Shown here: positions 53,452 through 62,058 of the stretch, piece by piece | Layout: each line of letters begins with the position of its first letter | How positions within the stretch are numbered: the first letter of the stretch is position 1 | NCBI GenBank assembly: GCA_016191785.1 | Contig: JACPVJ010000114.1 | Span: 81,113-145,112, forward strand | DNA length: 64,000 nucleotides | Origin: Myxococcales bacterium | GTDB lineage: Bacteria > Myxococcota_A > Polyangia > Polyangiales > Polyangiaceae | Reading direction: 5' to 3' | The notes under the pieces: generated by a model | Databases searched by the model: none | What the model saw: only the letters and a program-made list of their open reading frames with translations | What the model was told of the DNA's origin: nothing | Made by a program: the position numbers and the translations under genes

Positions 53452-53961
53452 ATGAAGAAAGCGTTTGCGTTGGTCGTTTTGATGATGCTCGTCGGCTGCG
53501 ACAAGAAGGACGCAGCCCCCACCGCCTCGACGGCTGCCGCCAAGCCCGCGGCGTCGGCGGCGCCCGCGGCCACCAGCGCCGCTGCCGCCCCCAGCGCGGC
53601 GCCGAGCGCAGCGGCGCCGGCCCCCAGCGCTTCCGCCGAGAAGGCCGAGGCCGAGGAAGAGTCCGAGCAAGAGGGGCTCGAGAAGGGCGAGGTCGTCGTC
53701 GGCTATCTGCAAGATCTGAAGGACGAAGGCCAGTGCGCCCTGCTCCCGGTGAAAGAGGCCGAGAAGGACAAGTGGGACGCCAAGAAGATCGAAGAGCTTG
53801 CGGGCAAGATGAAGGCCAAGGCTGTGCCGAAGTGCCCCACGGCCGACGTCCAGGGAACGTGCAAGTCGATGGGCATGCTGATCAACTACTACGCGCCCAA
53901 GCACACGCCCGAGAGCGCGCAGAAGCACTGCAAGCAGAACCGCGGCAAGTGGTTCGACTGA
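53452..53961 (+). CDS. Lipoprotein with Ala/Pro/Ser linker and small Cys-containing domain
   Basis: A 169-residue lipoprotein with a classic signal (KKAFALVVLMMLVGC, Cys16) and a Shine-Dalgarno AGGAGAGGG at 53440-53448 that fixes the start. Residues about 20-65 are almost only Ala, Pro and Ser; the remaining 100 residues are charged (EKAEAEEESEQEG) and end with a domain containing four cysteines (GQCALLP, VPKCPTADVQGTCK, HCKQNRGKWFD). It is probably a periplasmic anchored protein; nothing in it suggests an enzyme. It is divergent from the LeuA-like gene. Confidence 0.78.
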   Translation: MKKAFALVVLMMLVGCDKKDAAPTASTAAAKPAASAAPAATSAAAAPSAAPSAAAPAPSASAEKAEAEEESEQEGLEKGEVVVGYLQDLKDEGQCALLPVKEAEKDKWDAKKIEELAGKMKAKAVPKCPTADVQGTCKSMGMLINYYAPKHTPESAQKHCKQNRGKWFD

Positions 53962-53974
53962 CGGTGACCGTCCG

Positions 53975-54628
53975 CTAGCGATCTTGGCGAAGCGTGCCCG
54001 CGGCCCACTTCCAGGTGCCGCGGGTGCTGCACACGCGCTCGATGTTCTTGCCGAGCGCAGGGCCGAGCGGTGAGGGCTCGGCGTTCCCCTTCCGCGCGCC
54101 TTCGCAGTGCAGGCCCTTGGCGGGCTCGAGGCGGACGCTCTTGCCGTCGGGTGCGCGGGTGATCTCGAAGCGGATGACCTGGCGATCCTTCTCGTCCCGG
54201 GGCTTTTCCGGGTTGTCCACCACGCCGGCCGCGATCGGGATCTCGACCAGCTTCACCAGCTTCTTGTTGCGCGCGACGTAGAGCGCGCGGCTGTACAAGA
54301 CAGCGCCCTCTTTGCCCTCGACGTGGTGGGCGCACCACACGGTCTCTTCCGGCTTGTCGCCGAGGTGGGCGGCCTCGCACCCGTCCGAGACCAGCTCGAG
54401 CCTGAGCTCGCGGGCGTAGGCCCAGGCGTGGAAGTCCCACCCGGGCTCCGTGACCGGCGGCGCCGTGGGCAGCTCCGGGGGCACCTCGGTGGCGCCGGTG
54501 GTGGGCGAGGGAGGGGGCGCCGGCTCGCTGGCCTTCGAGCGCGTCGGGGGCTCGCCGGCGCTGACCGGCGCGGGCGCGGGAGCGGCACAGGCAGAGAGCG
54601 CCGCGGCGAACAAGAAGACCCGTGACAT
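53975..54628 (-). CDS. Lipoprotein of unknown function
   Basis: A 217-residue lipoprotein with a lipobox (LSAC, Cys14), a Pro/Ser/Thr/Ala linker to about residue 60, and a beta-rich domain starting PGWDFHAWAYARELRLELV. It contains two pairs of cysteines (DGCEAAHLG with VWCAHHVEG; LHCEGARKG with RVCSTRGTW). The middle part VLYSRALYVARNKKLVKLVE and the final GTWKWAAGTL suggest a small sandwich. No family was recognised. It converges with the lipoprotein at 53452, stop codons 13 bases apart. Confidence 0.65.
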   Translation of the reverse strand: MSRVFLFAAALSACAAPAPAPVSAGEPPTRSKASEPAPPPSPTTGATEVPPELPTAPPVTEPGWDFHAWAYARELRLELVSDGCEAAHLGDKPEETVWCAHHVEGKEGAVLYSRALYVARNKKLVKLVEIPIAAGVVDNPEKPRDEKDRQVIRFEITRAPDGKSVRLEPAKGLHCEGARKGNAEPSPLGPALGKNIERVCSTRGTWKWAAGTLRQDR

Positions 54629-54724
54629 CGGCGCTCAGCGTAGTCCACTTCGGCGACGCAAGCGGTGGAAGTGCACGCGGCCGCCGACGGGCCGGCGTGG
54701 CTGGGGCAGCGGAGCCCGCCCGCG

Positions 54725-56584
54725 CTACTCTGCGGCGAGCACGTCGCCCTCGGGCGCTGCGAGCGCGCACCCCTGCATCGGTCGCGCCGCGGGCACCAGC
54801 GGCAGTGAGCGCTGCATCGGGTGGGGGCGTGAGGTGACCGCCGCGAGATCTTCGCGGCCCAGTTGCGGCCGACGCTTGGCGACGAAGCGCCGCACGCTCT
54901 CGGCGACGTCCTCGACCAGTGCCCGGGGCGAGCGACCGCCCTGCAGGCGGAAGACTTCGTCGGCGGTGGCGCCGTCGCGACCGCCGTGGCGGTGCTCGGT
55001 GCGCAAGAGTCCTGGCTGCTGGCCGAGGCCCAGGGCCCGGGCGGCACGGGACGCCAGGTAGAGCACCGGGGCACCGGCGCTTCGGGCGCGGTCTTCGGCG
55101 CTGAGCTCGCCGGTGAGGCGAATGATGTCGGCGCGCAGCCTGCGGGCCCGCTCGCGCACGGCGTCGCTCGGCGCGAAGGCGATGGCCGCGGTCGTCACCG
55201 GCAGGGCGCTCCGCACGTCTTCGCGCAGGCGCTCGGCGCGCTTGGCCAAGAGCGGATTCGAGTCGTTCTTCAGGTTCTCGTAGCCCGTGAGCCAGACGCG
55301 AGCCAGTCGTAGCGGGCTCGGACCCAGCCGCTTGAAGTCCTCGGCGTAGATCGCGCGCTGGATCGCCTCTACCGCGTCGGGCCGCTCGAAGCTCGGGTGG
55401 TCGAAGTGCATCGCGAAGCCGTCCCAGCGACGCAGGTCGGGGGCTTGCTTGAAGCTCGAGCGGTAGCGACCCTCGGCGATCACCTGCTCGTGGAAGGGCG
55501 TGCCCGGGAACGCGAAATAGATCAGGCACTGGGTGAGGCCGGGCTCGAGGGCCATCAGCTCTTCGAACTCGCTCCAGATGGTGGCCTCGGTCTGGTACGG
55601 AAAGCCGATGATCATGCTGGTGAGCTGCCCGCAGCCGACGCTCTTCAGGTCGGCGTACAGCTCGGGGAAGGTCTTGCCCTGCTGCTTGCGGTAGCCGGCG
55701 CCCTTGCCCTCGAAGGCGTTCCACACCAGGTCGAAGCCCATCTCGGCCACTTCGCGCGCGCTGAACTGCGCCAGACCGCGCACGCTACCGAAGCCCATCA
55801 GGCTCAGCGACTCGCCGCCCTCGCGGACAGAGTCCAGGAACTCTCTCGCGCGCCGCCGGTGCAAGAAGAAGTCCTCGTCGATCACGATGAACCCGTTCAT
55901 GTCCACGCCCTCGGCGCGGGCGCGCCGGCGCGTGTCGATCAGGGACTCGTAGAGGTCACGCCCGGTCTGGCTGAACGGCACGTACTTCTGCTTGAAGAAG
56001 TGCGAGGTGCAGCAGAAGTCGCACCCGTTCGAGCACCCGAGGCCGGCGGTGACGTGCCCGACCACCGCGCGCAGCTGGAAGCCCAGCACCTGCACGCTCG
56101 GGATCGGGGCGTGGGGGTGACGCACCGGCAGCGTTTCGTCCTCGCCCAGCGTGCGGCGCAAGAAGCCCACGCCCTCTTCGCGACAGATGGCGTCGCCCCA
56201 GGGGGCGAGCACCTCGTCGGGGAGCACGGTGCCGTACCCCCCCAAGATGATCTTGGCTCCCGGCGCGTGGCGCCGGATGAGGGGCACCATCTCGCGCACC
56301 TTGTGGAAGGTGGCGACCACGAAGTTGATGCCCACGTGGGTGTAACCCCCGCTCGTGAGCTCGCGGATCAGCTCGCGTCGCGACGGATAGTGCAACGTGA
56401 CGGTCGGCGCCTGGACGTTCTCTGCCAGGTAGTCGATGGCCCAGACGCGGATCACCTGCCGCAGGCTGAAGGGCCCCTGGGCGCGGGTGACCTGCGCGTG
56501 GAACAGCTCGGCCCCCACGCTGTCGCCCTCGCCGGGACCCCCGAACGGACGGATGACGCTGGTGAGCAGAAGCTTGTTCGGCAT
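54725..56584 (-). CDS. B12-binding-domain radical SAM protein
   Basis: A 619-residue enzyme. The N-terminal region (about 1-150) is a B12-binding-like Rossmann domain, with THVGINFVVATFHKVREMVP and KIILGGYGTVLPDEVL. The radical SAM motif GLGCSNGCDFC follows with cysteines 184, 188 and 191, then FIVIDEDFFLHRRRAREFLD and IIGFPYQTEATIWSEFEELM as in the B12-type family that includes HpnP/hopanoid and bacteriochlorophyll methylases. The C-terminal 170 residues are helical and unlike known domains. The frame opens with GTG at 56593, but the ATG at 56584 (MPNKLLLTSVIRPFGG) is the better start. The substrate is unknown; a hopanoid, lipid or natural product methylation is possible. Confidence 0.87.
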   Translation of the reverse strand: MPNKLLLTSVIRPFGGPGEGDSVGAELFHAQVTRAQGPFSLRQVIRVWAIDYLAENVQAPTVTLHYPSRRELIRELTSGGYTHVGINFVVATFHKVREMVPLIRRHAPGAKIILGGYGTVLPDEVLAPWGDAICREEGVGFLRRTLGEDETLPVRHPHAPIPSVQVLGFQLRAVVGHVTAGLGCSNGCDFCCTSHFFKQKYVPFSQTGRDLYESLIDTRRRARAEGVDMNGFIVIDEDFFLHRRRAREFLDSVREGGESLSLMGFGSVRGLAQFSAREVAEMGFDLVWNAFEGKGAGYRKQQGKTFPELYADLKSVGCGQLTSMIIGFPYQTEATIWSEFEELMALEPGLTQCLIYFAFPGTPFHEQVIAEGRYRSSFKQAPDLRRWDGFAMHFDHPSFERPDAVEAIQRAIYAEDFKRLGPSPLRLARVWLTGYENLKNDSNPLLAKRAERLREDVRSALPVTTAAIAFAPSDAVRERARRLRADIIRLTGELSAEDRARSAGAPVLYLASRAARALGLGQQPGLLRTEHRHGGRDGATADEVFRLQGGRSPRALVEDVAESVRRFVAKRRPQLGREDLAAVTSRPHPMQRSLPLVPAARPMQGCALAAPEGDVLAAE

Positions 56585-56671
56585 GCTGGGCACGCTAGCG
56601 AGCGCGCTGCCAGCATCGGGTCACGGTCTGTCAGGGTTTGGTCGGGGCTTGACGGATATCAAGTCCGAGGC

Positions 56672-58486
56672 TCACTTCAGCTTCTTCGCGAGCTCGCAAC
56701 CCAGCGGGTCCTTGTAGCTGCAGGCGTCCTTCAGGTGGCCAGCGGCGGGGCCCTTCTTGCCCAGGCCGTACTCGGCCATGCCCAGGAAGCTGCACGCGCG
56801 ACCCTCTTTGGTGTCGCACTGGGGCTTCATGGTCTTGACCGTGTGCTCGAGCCCGGCGGTGTTCGGCTTGCCGCCGGTCACCACGCACGCGATCGTCTCG
56901 GTGCCGCTGCCGACTTGGCAGGCCTTCTCGAGCAGGTTCTTCGACTTCGGCTCATTCTTCGGCACCCCCTCAGCGCCCACCGAGAGCAGCAGCCCGGCGC
57001 GGAAGCACTGGCCCGGGTCGAGCTTGCACGCGCGCTCATACAGCGAGAGCGCGAGCTTGGGGTTGGCGGTCACCGATTGGCCGAGCTCGACTTTGTAGCC
57101 GGCGTTCCCGCACGCGGTGGAGTTGCCCCCGAAGCACGCGCGGCTGGCATAGGTCAGGGCCTTCTGATCGTCGCGCGGCACACCCGCGCCACCGCCGCCG
57201 GCGTACAGGAATCCCGCCTGCGTGCACGCGCCGAAGTCGCCGCCCTCGCAACCCTTCACGAAGTACCTCAGGGCCCGCGCGGCGTCCTTGGGGCCGCCCT
57301 GTCCCGAGAGCGCCATGGTGCCCACGATGTTGCACGCTCGCGGGCTTCCGCGCAGGCAGGCCTTGTCGAGCGCGGTCTTTGCTCCGGCCACGTCCTTGCC
57401 GATCATCAGGCTGACGCCGAGGTTGGTGCACCCGTTCGCGTAGCCCGCGTTGCAGGCCTTCTCGAAGGCCGCCTGGGCCTTGGCGCGATCCGGCGACCCC
57501 TGCTTGCCCGCGAGGACGAGCGTCCCGAAGCGGTCACAACTGCTCGCATCGCCCTTGGTGCACTGGGCCTCGCAGTCACTCGCGTCCGTCGGTTGGCAGG
57601 CGTGCGGTCGGTCCTTCCCGCCCTTCTTGCAGGCGCCGCCCGAGAACACGAACCCCGGCGGACAACCTTCGACCGCTTCCGCCTTGGCGGTGGGCTCTTC
57701 TTTGTTGCTCGCGGGTTTGGCCGGGCCCTTCTTGCCGCTGCTCTCCTTGGCAATGGGCTCGAGCTCGAGCCTCAAGATCGCGCCGCAGCCGCTCGGAGGC
57801 TTGCTCTCATCGCCCGTCGCCGACTCGCACGCCGACAGCTTGCCGTCGGTCGTCGCCACGTCTTTCGAGCTCGAGCTCTGACCGCTGGTGCCGGCCCCGA
57901 AGATCTCGACCGCGGCTGCCGCTTTGGCACGGCTGCCCGTCTTCATCGCAAAGGCGCCCACCAAGATGGCGCGCACGTAGTGCGAGGCGCCGTCACACTG
58001 ACCTTCGAGGTCGTCCTTGGACACCTCGCTCCAGGTGGTGCGCCGCTTGCCGACCATCGCGAGCGCGATGTCGAGCGTGGTGCCCTTGGAGAACTCGCCG
58101 CCGATATTGCCGGCGATGCCCAGCCCCCCGAGCGGTAGCGACGCCTGCACGTCGTCGGCGGTCTCGAGCCGCACCACGTCGGTCTTCACCTGCACGGGCA
58201 GGTAGCCGTAGTTGCCGGTCACGCGGCAGCGCTTGAGCAGCGACAGCCCCTTGTCGCTCCACGACAGGACCGCGATTCCGTCATGGATCACCTCTTCCAA
58301 ATCGGCGCGCTGCTCGGCCTTCCAGTCCACCACCAGCGGCGAAGCCGGCCCGTCCACCGCCGGGATGCTCGCGCGCCCCGTGGCCTCGGCAGCCTTGGGC
58401 TGCTCCGGCCGCATTGCTTCGTGATGGGCGCCACCCCCGCACCCGGCGGCAGCCAGACAGACGCTGACGATTCCGAGGTTCCTCAT
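56672..58486 (-). CDS. Lipoprotein with Sel1-like repeats
   Basis: A 604-residue lipoprotein: lipobox AAAGC (Cys16) and a domain of about 230 residues of unknown fold (containing YVRAILVGAFAMKTGSRAKA). A short Lys/Pro/Ala linker (about 250-275) follows, then a Cys-Gly rich region, and from about residue 300 at least seven Sel1-like repeats of about 36 residues: KACNAGYANGCTNLGVSL, KACLRGSPRACNIVGTMA, KGCEGGDFGACTQAGFLYAG, RACFGGNSTACGNAGYKVE and others, each with A-C-x3-G-x2-x2-C. Sel1/TPR repeats mediate protein-protein contacts; similar long Cys-containing Sel1 lipoproteins are common in myxobacteria. Role: probable scaffold of an envelope complex. Confidence 0.83.
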   Translation of the reverse strand: MRNLGIVSVCLAAAGCGGGAHHEAMRPEQPKAAEATGRASIPAVDGPASPLVVDWKAEQRADLEEVIHDGIAVLSWSDKGLSLLKRCRVTGNYGYLPVQVKTDVVRLETADDVQASLPLGGLGIAGNIGGEFSKGTTLDIALAMVGKRRTTWSEVSKDDLEGQCDGASHYVRAILVGAFAMKTGSRAKAAAAVEIFGAGTSGQSSSSKDVATTDGKLSACESATGDESKPPSGCGAILRLELEPIAKESSGKKGPAKPASNKEEPTAKAEAVEGCPPGFVFSGGACKKGGKDRPHACQPTDASDCEAQCTKGDASSCDRFGTLVLAGKQGSPDRAKAQAAFEKACNAGYANGCTNLGVSLMIGKDVAGAKTALDKACLRGSPRACNIVGTMALSGQGGPKDAARALRYFVKGCEGGDFGACTQAGFLYAGGGGAGVPRDDQKALTYASRACFGGNSTACGNAGYKVELGQSVTANPKLALSLYERACKLDPGQCFRAGLLLSVGAEGVPKNEPKSKNLLEKACQVGSGTETIACVVTGGKPNTAGLEHTVKTMKPQCDTKEGRACSFLGMAEYGLGKKGPAAGHLKDACSYKDPLGCELAKKLK

Positions 58487-58559
58487 GGTCCGACCTCGTA
58501 CCAGCGCGCGTGGGGCGGTACAAGTTGACGCCCCCGCCGGACCGCATCAAACCAGTGCC

Positions 58560-59096
58560 GTGGCCGGTCTGCGCAGCTTGAAGCTCGATCTGAACGGGGA
58601 CCGCGTCGAGGTCGCGGCGCCCGACCACTGGACCCTGCTCGAGGTGCTTCGCTATTCGCTGGGCCTGACCGGAAGCAAGCAGGGCTGCGACAAGGGCGAC
58701 TGCGGCGCCTGCACCGTGCTGATGGACGGCGAGCCGGTGCTGGCGTGTCTGACCCTGGCCGCCGCCGCCGAAGGCAAGCAGGTCGTGACCATCGAGGGGC
58801 TCGCGCCGATGCACAAGCGCGCGGGCGGCACCGGCGTCGACCCGGTGCAAGACGCATTCGATCGCTCCGGCGCGCTCCAGTGCGGGTTCTGTCAGCCCGG
58901 CATGATCTTGTCGGCGAAGGCGCTGCTTGCCAAGAACTCGAAGCCGACTCGGGACGAGATCAAGCAGGCGCTGAGCGGCAACCTGTGTCGCTGCACGGGC
59001 TACACGCAGATCGTCGAAGCCGTCGAGGTCGCCGCCGCAGAAGCGCGTGGCGAGGCGCCACCGGGGCCCCGCTGGCGCCGGTTCGTCGCCGAGTGA
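58560..59096 (+). CDS. [2Fe-2S]-binding subunit of a molybdenum hydroxylase-type enzyme
   Basis: A 178-residue protein of the CoxS/IorA/XdhC-type small subunit family. It carries two [2Fe-2S] sites: a plant-ferredoxin-type GCDKGDCGACTV with a fourth Cys in VLACLTL, and the C-terminal CGFCQPGMILSA with CRCTGYTQIVEA. In family enzymes these pass electrons from the molybdopterin site to FAD. The large and medium subunits are absent on both sides, so it is an orphan here. The start is the GTG at 58560 (VAGLRSLKLDLNG); a longer frame exists upstream. It lies divergent to the Sel1 lipoprotein and converges with the next lipoprotein. Confidence 0.86.
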   Translation: MAGLRSLKLDLNGDRVEVAAPDHWTLLEVLRYSLGLTGSKQGCDKGDCGACTVLMDGEPVLACLTLAAAAEGKQVVTIEGLAPMHKRAGGTGVDPVQDAFDRSGALQCGFCQPGMILSAKALLAKNSKPTRDEIKQALSGNLCRCTGYTQIVEAVEVAAAEARGEAPPGPRWRRFVAE

Positions 59097-59099
59097 CGC

Positions 59100-59732
59100 T
59101 CACCAGTCGCTGCAGGCGTAGCTCAGGCACGGTCGGGGGTTCGCGAACCGCTCTTTTTCGACCAGCTCTTGCAGGCGTGTCCACCCGGGCTCGCCCAGCG
59201 TGCCGGTGAGCCAGCTCTCCACGCCTTTGCGGCGCGCTAGATAGAACTCCATGTGCTCGCGCTGGCGCTCTTCGTAGGCCTTGGCGTTGGGGCTCGAGCC
59301 GGGGCACACGTACGAGAACTGGAACGCGTCTTCGAGCTCGAACAGCTTCTTGGCGACCACCAACCACTGATCTTCGCAGGCGCTGATGTTGCACTTGGGC
59401 GCGACGCGCTCGATCTCGTCGAGCACGCCGTGGACGCGGGTCATGCGCTGAGCCAGCGCCTCGAACTGGCTGCGAGCGGCGTCACTGACCCCCGCTGGGA
59501 CCTCGAGCGAGGGCATGTTGCCGCGGAGGCGGGGGCCTCCGTCACGACTCGCGAGCGCGGGCTCCGCCGTGCCCGCGTCCTCGGCCTCGGACTCGGGGAC
59601 GGCGATCACCGGCCCGCTCGCGGTCTCGGGCGGCGGGCTGGCCTTTTGACAGCTGCCCAGGGCCGCGAGCGTGGAGCCCAAAAGCAGCGCGCGGCGCTTG
59701 AGGATGACGGCGCGATCGTCCGGCGGGCTCAT
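59100..59732 (-). CDS. Lipoprotein of unknown function
   Basis: A 210-residue lipoprotein: KRRALLLGSTLAALGSC is a signal with the twin arginine near its start (Cys28 lipid-attached), so Tat export is possible but not certain. A Pro/Glu/Ala linker follows to about residue 70. The domain of 140 residues is helical (VSDAARSQFEALAQRMTRVH, DQWLVVAKKLFELEDAFQFS) with cysteines in APKCNISACED, YVCPGS and PCLSYACSDW. Unknown family. It is followed on the same strand by the large barrel protein. Confidence 0.62.
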   Translation of the reverse strand: MSPPDDRAVILKRRALLLGSTLAALGSCQKASPPPETASGPVIAVPESEAEDAGTAEPALASRDGGPRLRGNMPSLEVPAGVSDAARSQFEALAQRMTRVHGVLDEIERVAPKCNISACEDQWLVVAKKLFELEDAFQFSYVCPGSSPNAKAYEERQREHMEFYLARRKGVESWLTGTLGEPGWTRLQELVEKERFANPRPCLSYACSDW

Positions 59733-59747
59733 CGAGCGCCCAGGATA

Positions 59748-60941
59748 TCAGAACACGAAGTCGAGCATGGCGTTGAAGCGATTCTCCGGCATGCCGGGGA
59801 ACCGGTCGTCGCGGACCACGGCGAAGCGGTAGCGCAGCCCGAGATCCAGACCGAGGAGCCGCACGCCGAGCTCGGGCGTCAGCGCGTGCAGCTTGGCCAG
59901 GTCTTCCAGGGCCACCCCTTGATAGGCAAGGCCCCAGCGCACCACGCCCCAGCGCTGCCGATAGTAGAGGCGGACCTCGTGCACGCGCTCGAAGTGCGCC
60001 GTGCGTTGATCGAGCACGAAGTGAGCCTCGTAGGCTGGGCCCAGCTCGAGCTCGCCGGACTCGAAGGGGAAGCGCGTCTCGGCGCCGAGCTGTGCCAGAA
60101 AACCACGCTGGCTGTTCTGCCCGCTGTTCCAGGCGTAGCCCGCCAGGAGCCAGATCTGCAGCCAATCGACGTCGGGCGACAGGCGCTGATAGCCCGCCGA
60201 CACGCTCCACGCCGTGGCGTCACCGCCGCGCACCTCCCACGCCGTGCGCTTCACGCGCAGCGCGTCCAGTTGATAGTGGTGCCGCACCTGCTTCAAGAAT
60301 CCGCGGAAGGCGAGCGCGCCCGAGAAGCTCTGTCGCCGCTCGAGGGTCGCCCCGGACTCTGACCAGCGCAGGCGGGTCGCCGCGCCGACCGGCAGCGCGA
60401 GCGACGTGTCTTTGTCCACCTTGGGACCGATCGGTGCGGCCTCGAGCTCGACGTCGGCGCTCTGATAGGGCACGAGCTGTAGCTCGGCCAGGTCCGAGGG
60501 CTCGAGCTCCGAACGCTTGGCAAGCATCGAGTCGAACGAGAGGTGCAGGCCCTCGTGGTCGGGATCCGACGCCGACCAGAACCAGGTGTTTTTCCAGGCC
60601 AGATCGGTGACGGTCTCGTTCTGCTGGGCGACCCGCAAGAAGTCGGCCCAGAGCTTGGTGCGGGCCACGTCGTAGCGGCCGAAAAACACGCCCAGGTCGA
60701 TCCCGAACCGCCCGCCGTAGGCGGTGGCGCGTTGCACGGCGTCGGTGGTCGGGTCCGCGACCTGAGCGCCGATCAAGAACGCAGCCAGTGTCTGCCCGTC
60801 GCAGTGCCCCAGGCAACGGTCGAAGCCTTCGGTCCGGCTGCGGGTCCGATCGTAGAAGTCGTCGAGCGTCGGCCGGGGCTCGGCGCGTGCCAGTGGGCCC
60901 CAGGTCGCCAAGAGCAGCGCCAGAGTCCGCCCGAGTCGCAT
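59748..60941 (-). CDS. Outer-membrane beta-barrel protein
   Basis: A 397-residue protein with a signal peptide (LALLLATWGPLARA, cleavage after ARA) and a mature chain of alternating strands with aromatic girdles: HYQLDALRVKRTAWEVRGG, WLQIWLLAGYAWNSG, AHFERVHEVRLYYRQRW, GLRYRFAVVRDDRFP. It ends RFNAMLDFVF, a C-terminal aromatic with alternating hydrophobics that matches the Bam recognition signal. Two cysteines near the N-terminus (DRCLGHCDG) could close a plug. No transporter signature was found. The start is the ATG at 60941, supported by the signal peptide; the frame upstream is antisense. It is divergent from the lipoprotein at 61005. Confidence 0.7.
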   Translation of the reverse strand: MRLGRTLALLLATWGPLARAEPRPTLDDFYDRTRSRTEGFDRCLGHCDGQTLAAFLIGAQVADPTTDAVQRATAYGGRFGIDLGVFFGRYDVARTKLWADFLRVAQQNETVTDLAWKNTWFWSASDPDHEGLHLSFDSMLAKRSELEPSDLAELQLVPYQSADVELEAAPIGPKVDKDTSLALPVGAATRLRWSESGATLERRQSFSGALAFRGFLKQVRHHYQLDALRVKRTAWEVRGGDATAWSVSAGYQRLSPDVDWLQIWLLAGYAWNSGQNSQRGFLAQLGAETRFPFESGELELGPAYEAHFVLDQRTAHFERVHEVRLYYRQRWGVVRWGLAYQGVALEDLAKLHALTPELGVRLLGLDLGLRYRFAVVRDDRFPGMPENRFNAMLDFVF

Positions 60942-61004
60942 CGGTGCGGGGGAGCATACTTCATCCGATTTGCGACGGCGCGACGTGTGTGCTCTGGTCC
61001 CGCC

Positions 61005-62030
61005 GTGCGCCGCCTTGCGCTGCTCTGCGTCCTCGCCCTCTTGCCGCTCGCGTGCGGCAAAGGCACGAGCGCCGACCCGACGGCGACCAGCGCCAGCGCG
61101 GGTCCGGGTCCGAGCGCGCCGGAGCTGCCCGACTTCGAGCCGTCGGCGCCGTCGGCCAGCGCGGCGCCCTCCGCTGCAGCGTCCGGCTCGGCCGAGGCCC
61201 CGCCAGACAAGCCCCGCGCGGCCCTGCGCCGCAGCGTGGCGGGTGAGCTCGTGACGCGCGCCCGAGCCCTCGAGCTGTCGGACGAGCAGAAGAGCAAGCT
61301 CGACGCCATCGAAGAGAAGCTGGGCGGCGCTCCGACCGACGACGAAGAGACCAAGAACGCATACAAGCTCTTCTTCGCAGCGCTGCTCGACGGGGTGAAG
61401 ACCGGTCAAGTCCTCGAGCACAAGCTCGCGCCGCACTACGCCACGCTCGATCGCATCGCGCGGGCCCGGGCTACTGCCGAAGCCACGGCGCTCGGCGACC
61501 TTCACTCGCTCTTGGACGAAGACCAGCGAAAAGATCTGCTCGCAGGCCTGCGCAAGAAGTACCCCACCGCCGTCGAGAAGGCGGCGGCCGACGCGAAGGT
61601 CGCCAAAGAGGGCAAGGTCAAGAAGCCCAACCCCGCCGTCGAGGAGACGCGCCGAGCCGATCGCACCAAGCGCCGGAACGCCCGCGTGACCAAGCTGCTC
61701 GAGCTGGACGAAAAACAACAGCAGCGGGTCAGCTCGGTGTTGATCCGCTTCGACACCGAGCTCAGAAACCGAGCGCAGCGCGAGGCGCGTGACCGCCGCA
61801 TGCGGGCGCTGATCGCGGCCTTCGACAAGCCGGCCTTCACCGCCGCGGGGCTCGATCTCGGGCGCGGCCCCCGCTCGCGCATGGCGGACCGCGTGGGCTA
61901 CATCAATGCGCTGCTCGCGATCTTGAAGGTCGACCAACGCGACAAGCTGGCGCGCACCCTCGAGCGGCCGACCTCGAAGCGCTGGGGCGCGGCCATCGTC
62001 GGGGACACCGGCCCGGCGGACGACGACTGA
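61005..62030 (+). CDS. Lipoprotein with coiled-coil, LTXXQ-like repeat region
   Basis: A 341-residue lipoprotein: lipobox LPLAC (Cys17), a Pro/Ala/Ser linker and a long helical region. It has a repeated LEL-S/D-D/E-x-Q pattern: ALELSDEQKSKLDAIEEKL and LLELDEKQQQRVSSVLIRF, plus LLDEDQRKDLLAGLRKK and ILKVDQRDKLARTL, as in Spy/CpxP-type LTxxQ helices, which sense or bind unfolded proteins in the periplasm. An acidic-basic helical middle (RADRTKRRNARVTK) supports a coiled coil. A stress or chaperone role is a reasonable guess, not proved. The start is GTG at 61005. It is divergent from the barrel protein across 63 bases. Confidence 0.72.
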   Translation: MRRLALLCVLALLPLACGKGTSADPTATSASAGPGPSAPELPDFEPSAPSASAAPSAAASGSAEAPPDKPRAALRRSVAGELVTRARALELSDEQKSKLDAIEEKLGGAPTDDEETKNAYKLFFAALLDGVKTGQVLEHKLAPHYATLDRIARARATAEATALGDLHSLLDEDQRKDLLAGLRKKYPTAVEKAAADAKVAKEGKVKKPNPAVEETRRADRTKRRNARVTKLLELDEKQQQRVSSVLIRFDTELRNRAQREARDRRMRALIAAFDKPAFTAAGLDLGRGPRSRMADRVGYINALLAILKVDQRDKLARTLERPTSKRWGAAIVGDTGPADDD

Positions 62031-62058
62031 GCCCGCGCCGACTCGCCCCGAGAGCGTG

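Noticed and set aside
56648..56663. Inverted repeat CTTGA...TCAAG between the Sel1 lipoprotein and radical SAM genes as an operator
   Set aside because: Five-base arms with a six-base gap are too weak to separate from chance, and no regulator gene is next to it.
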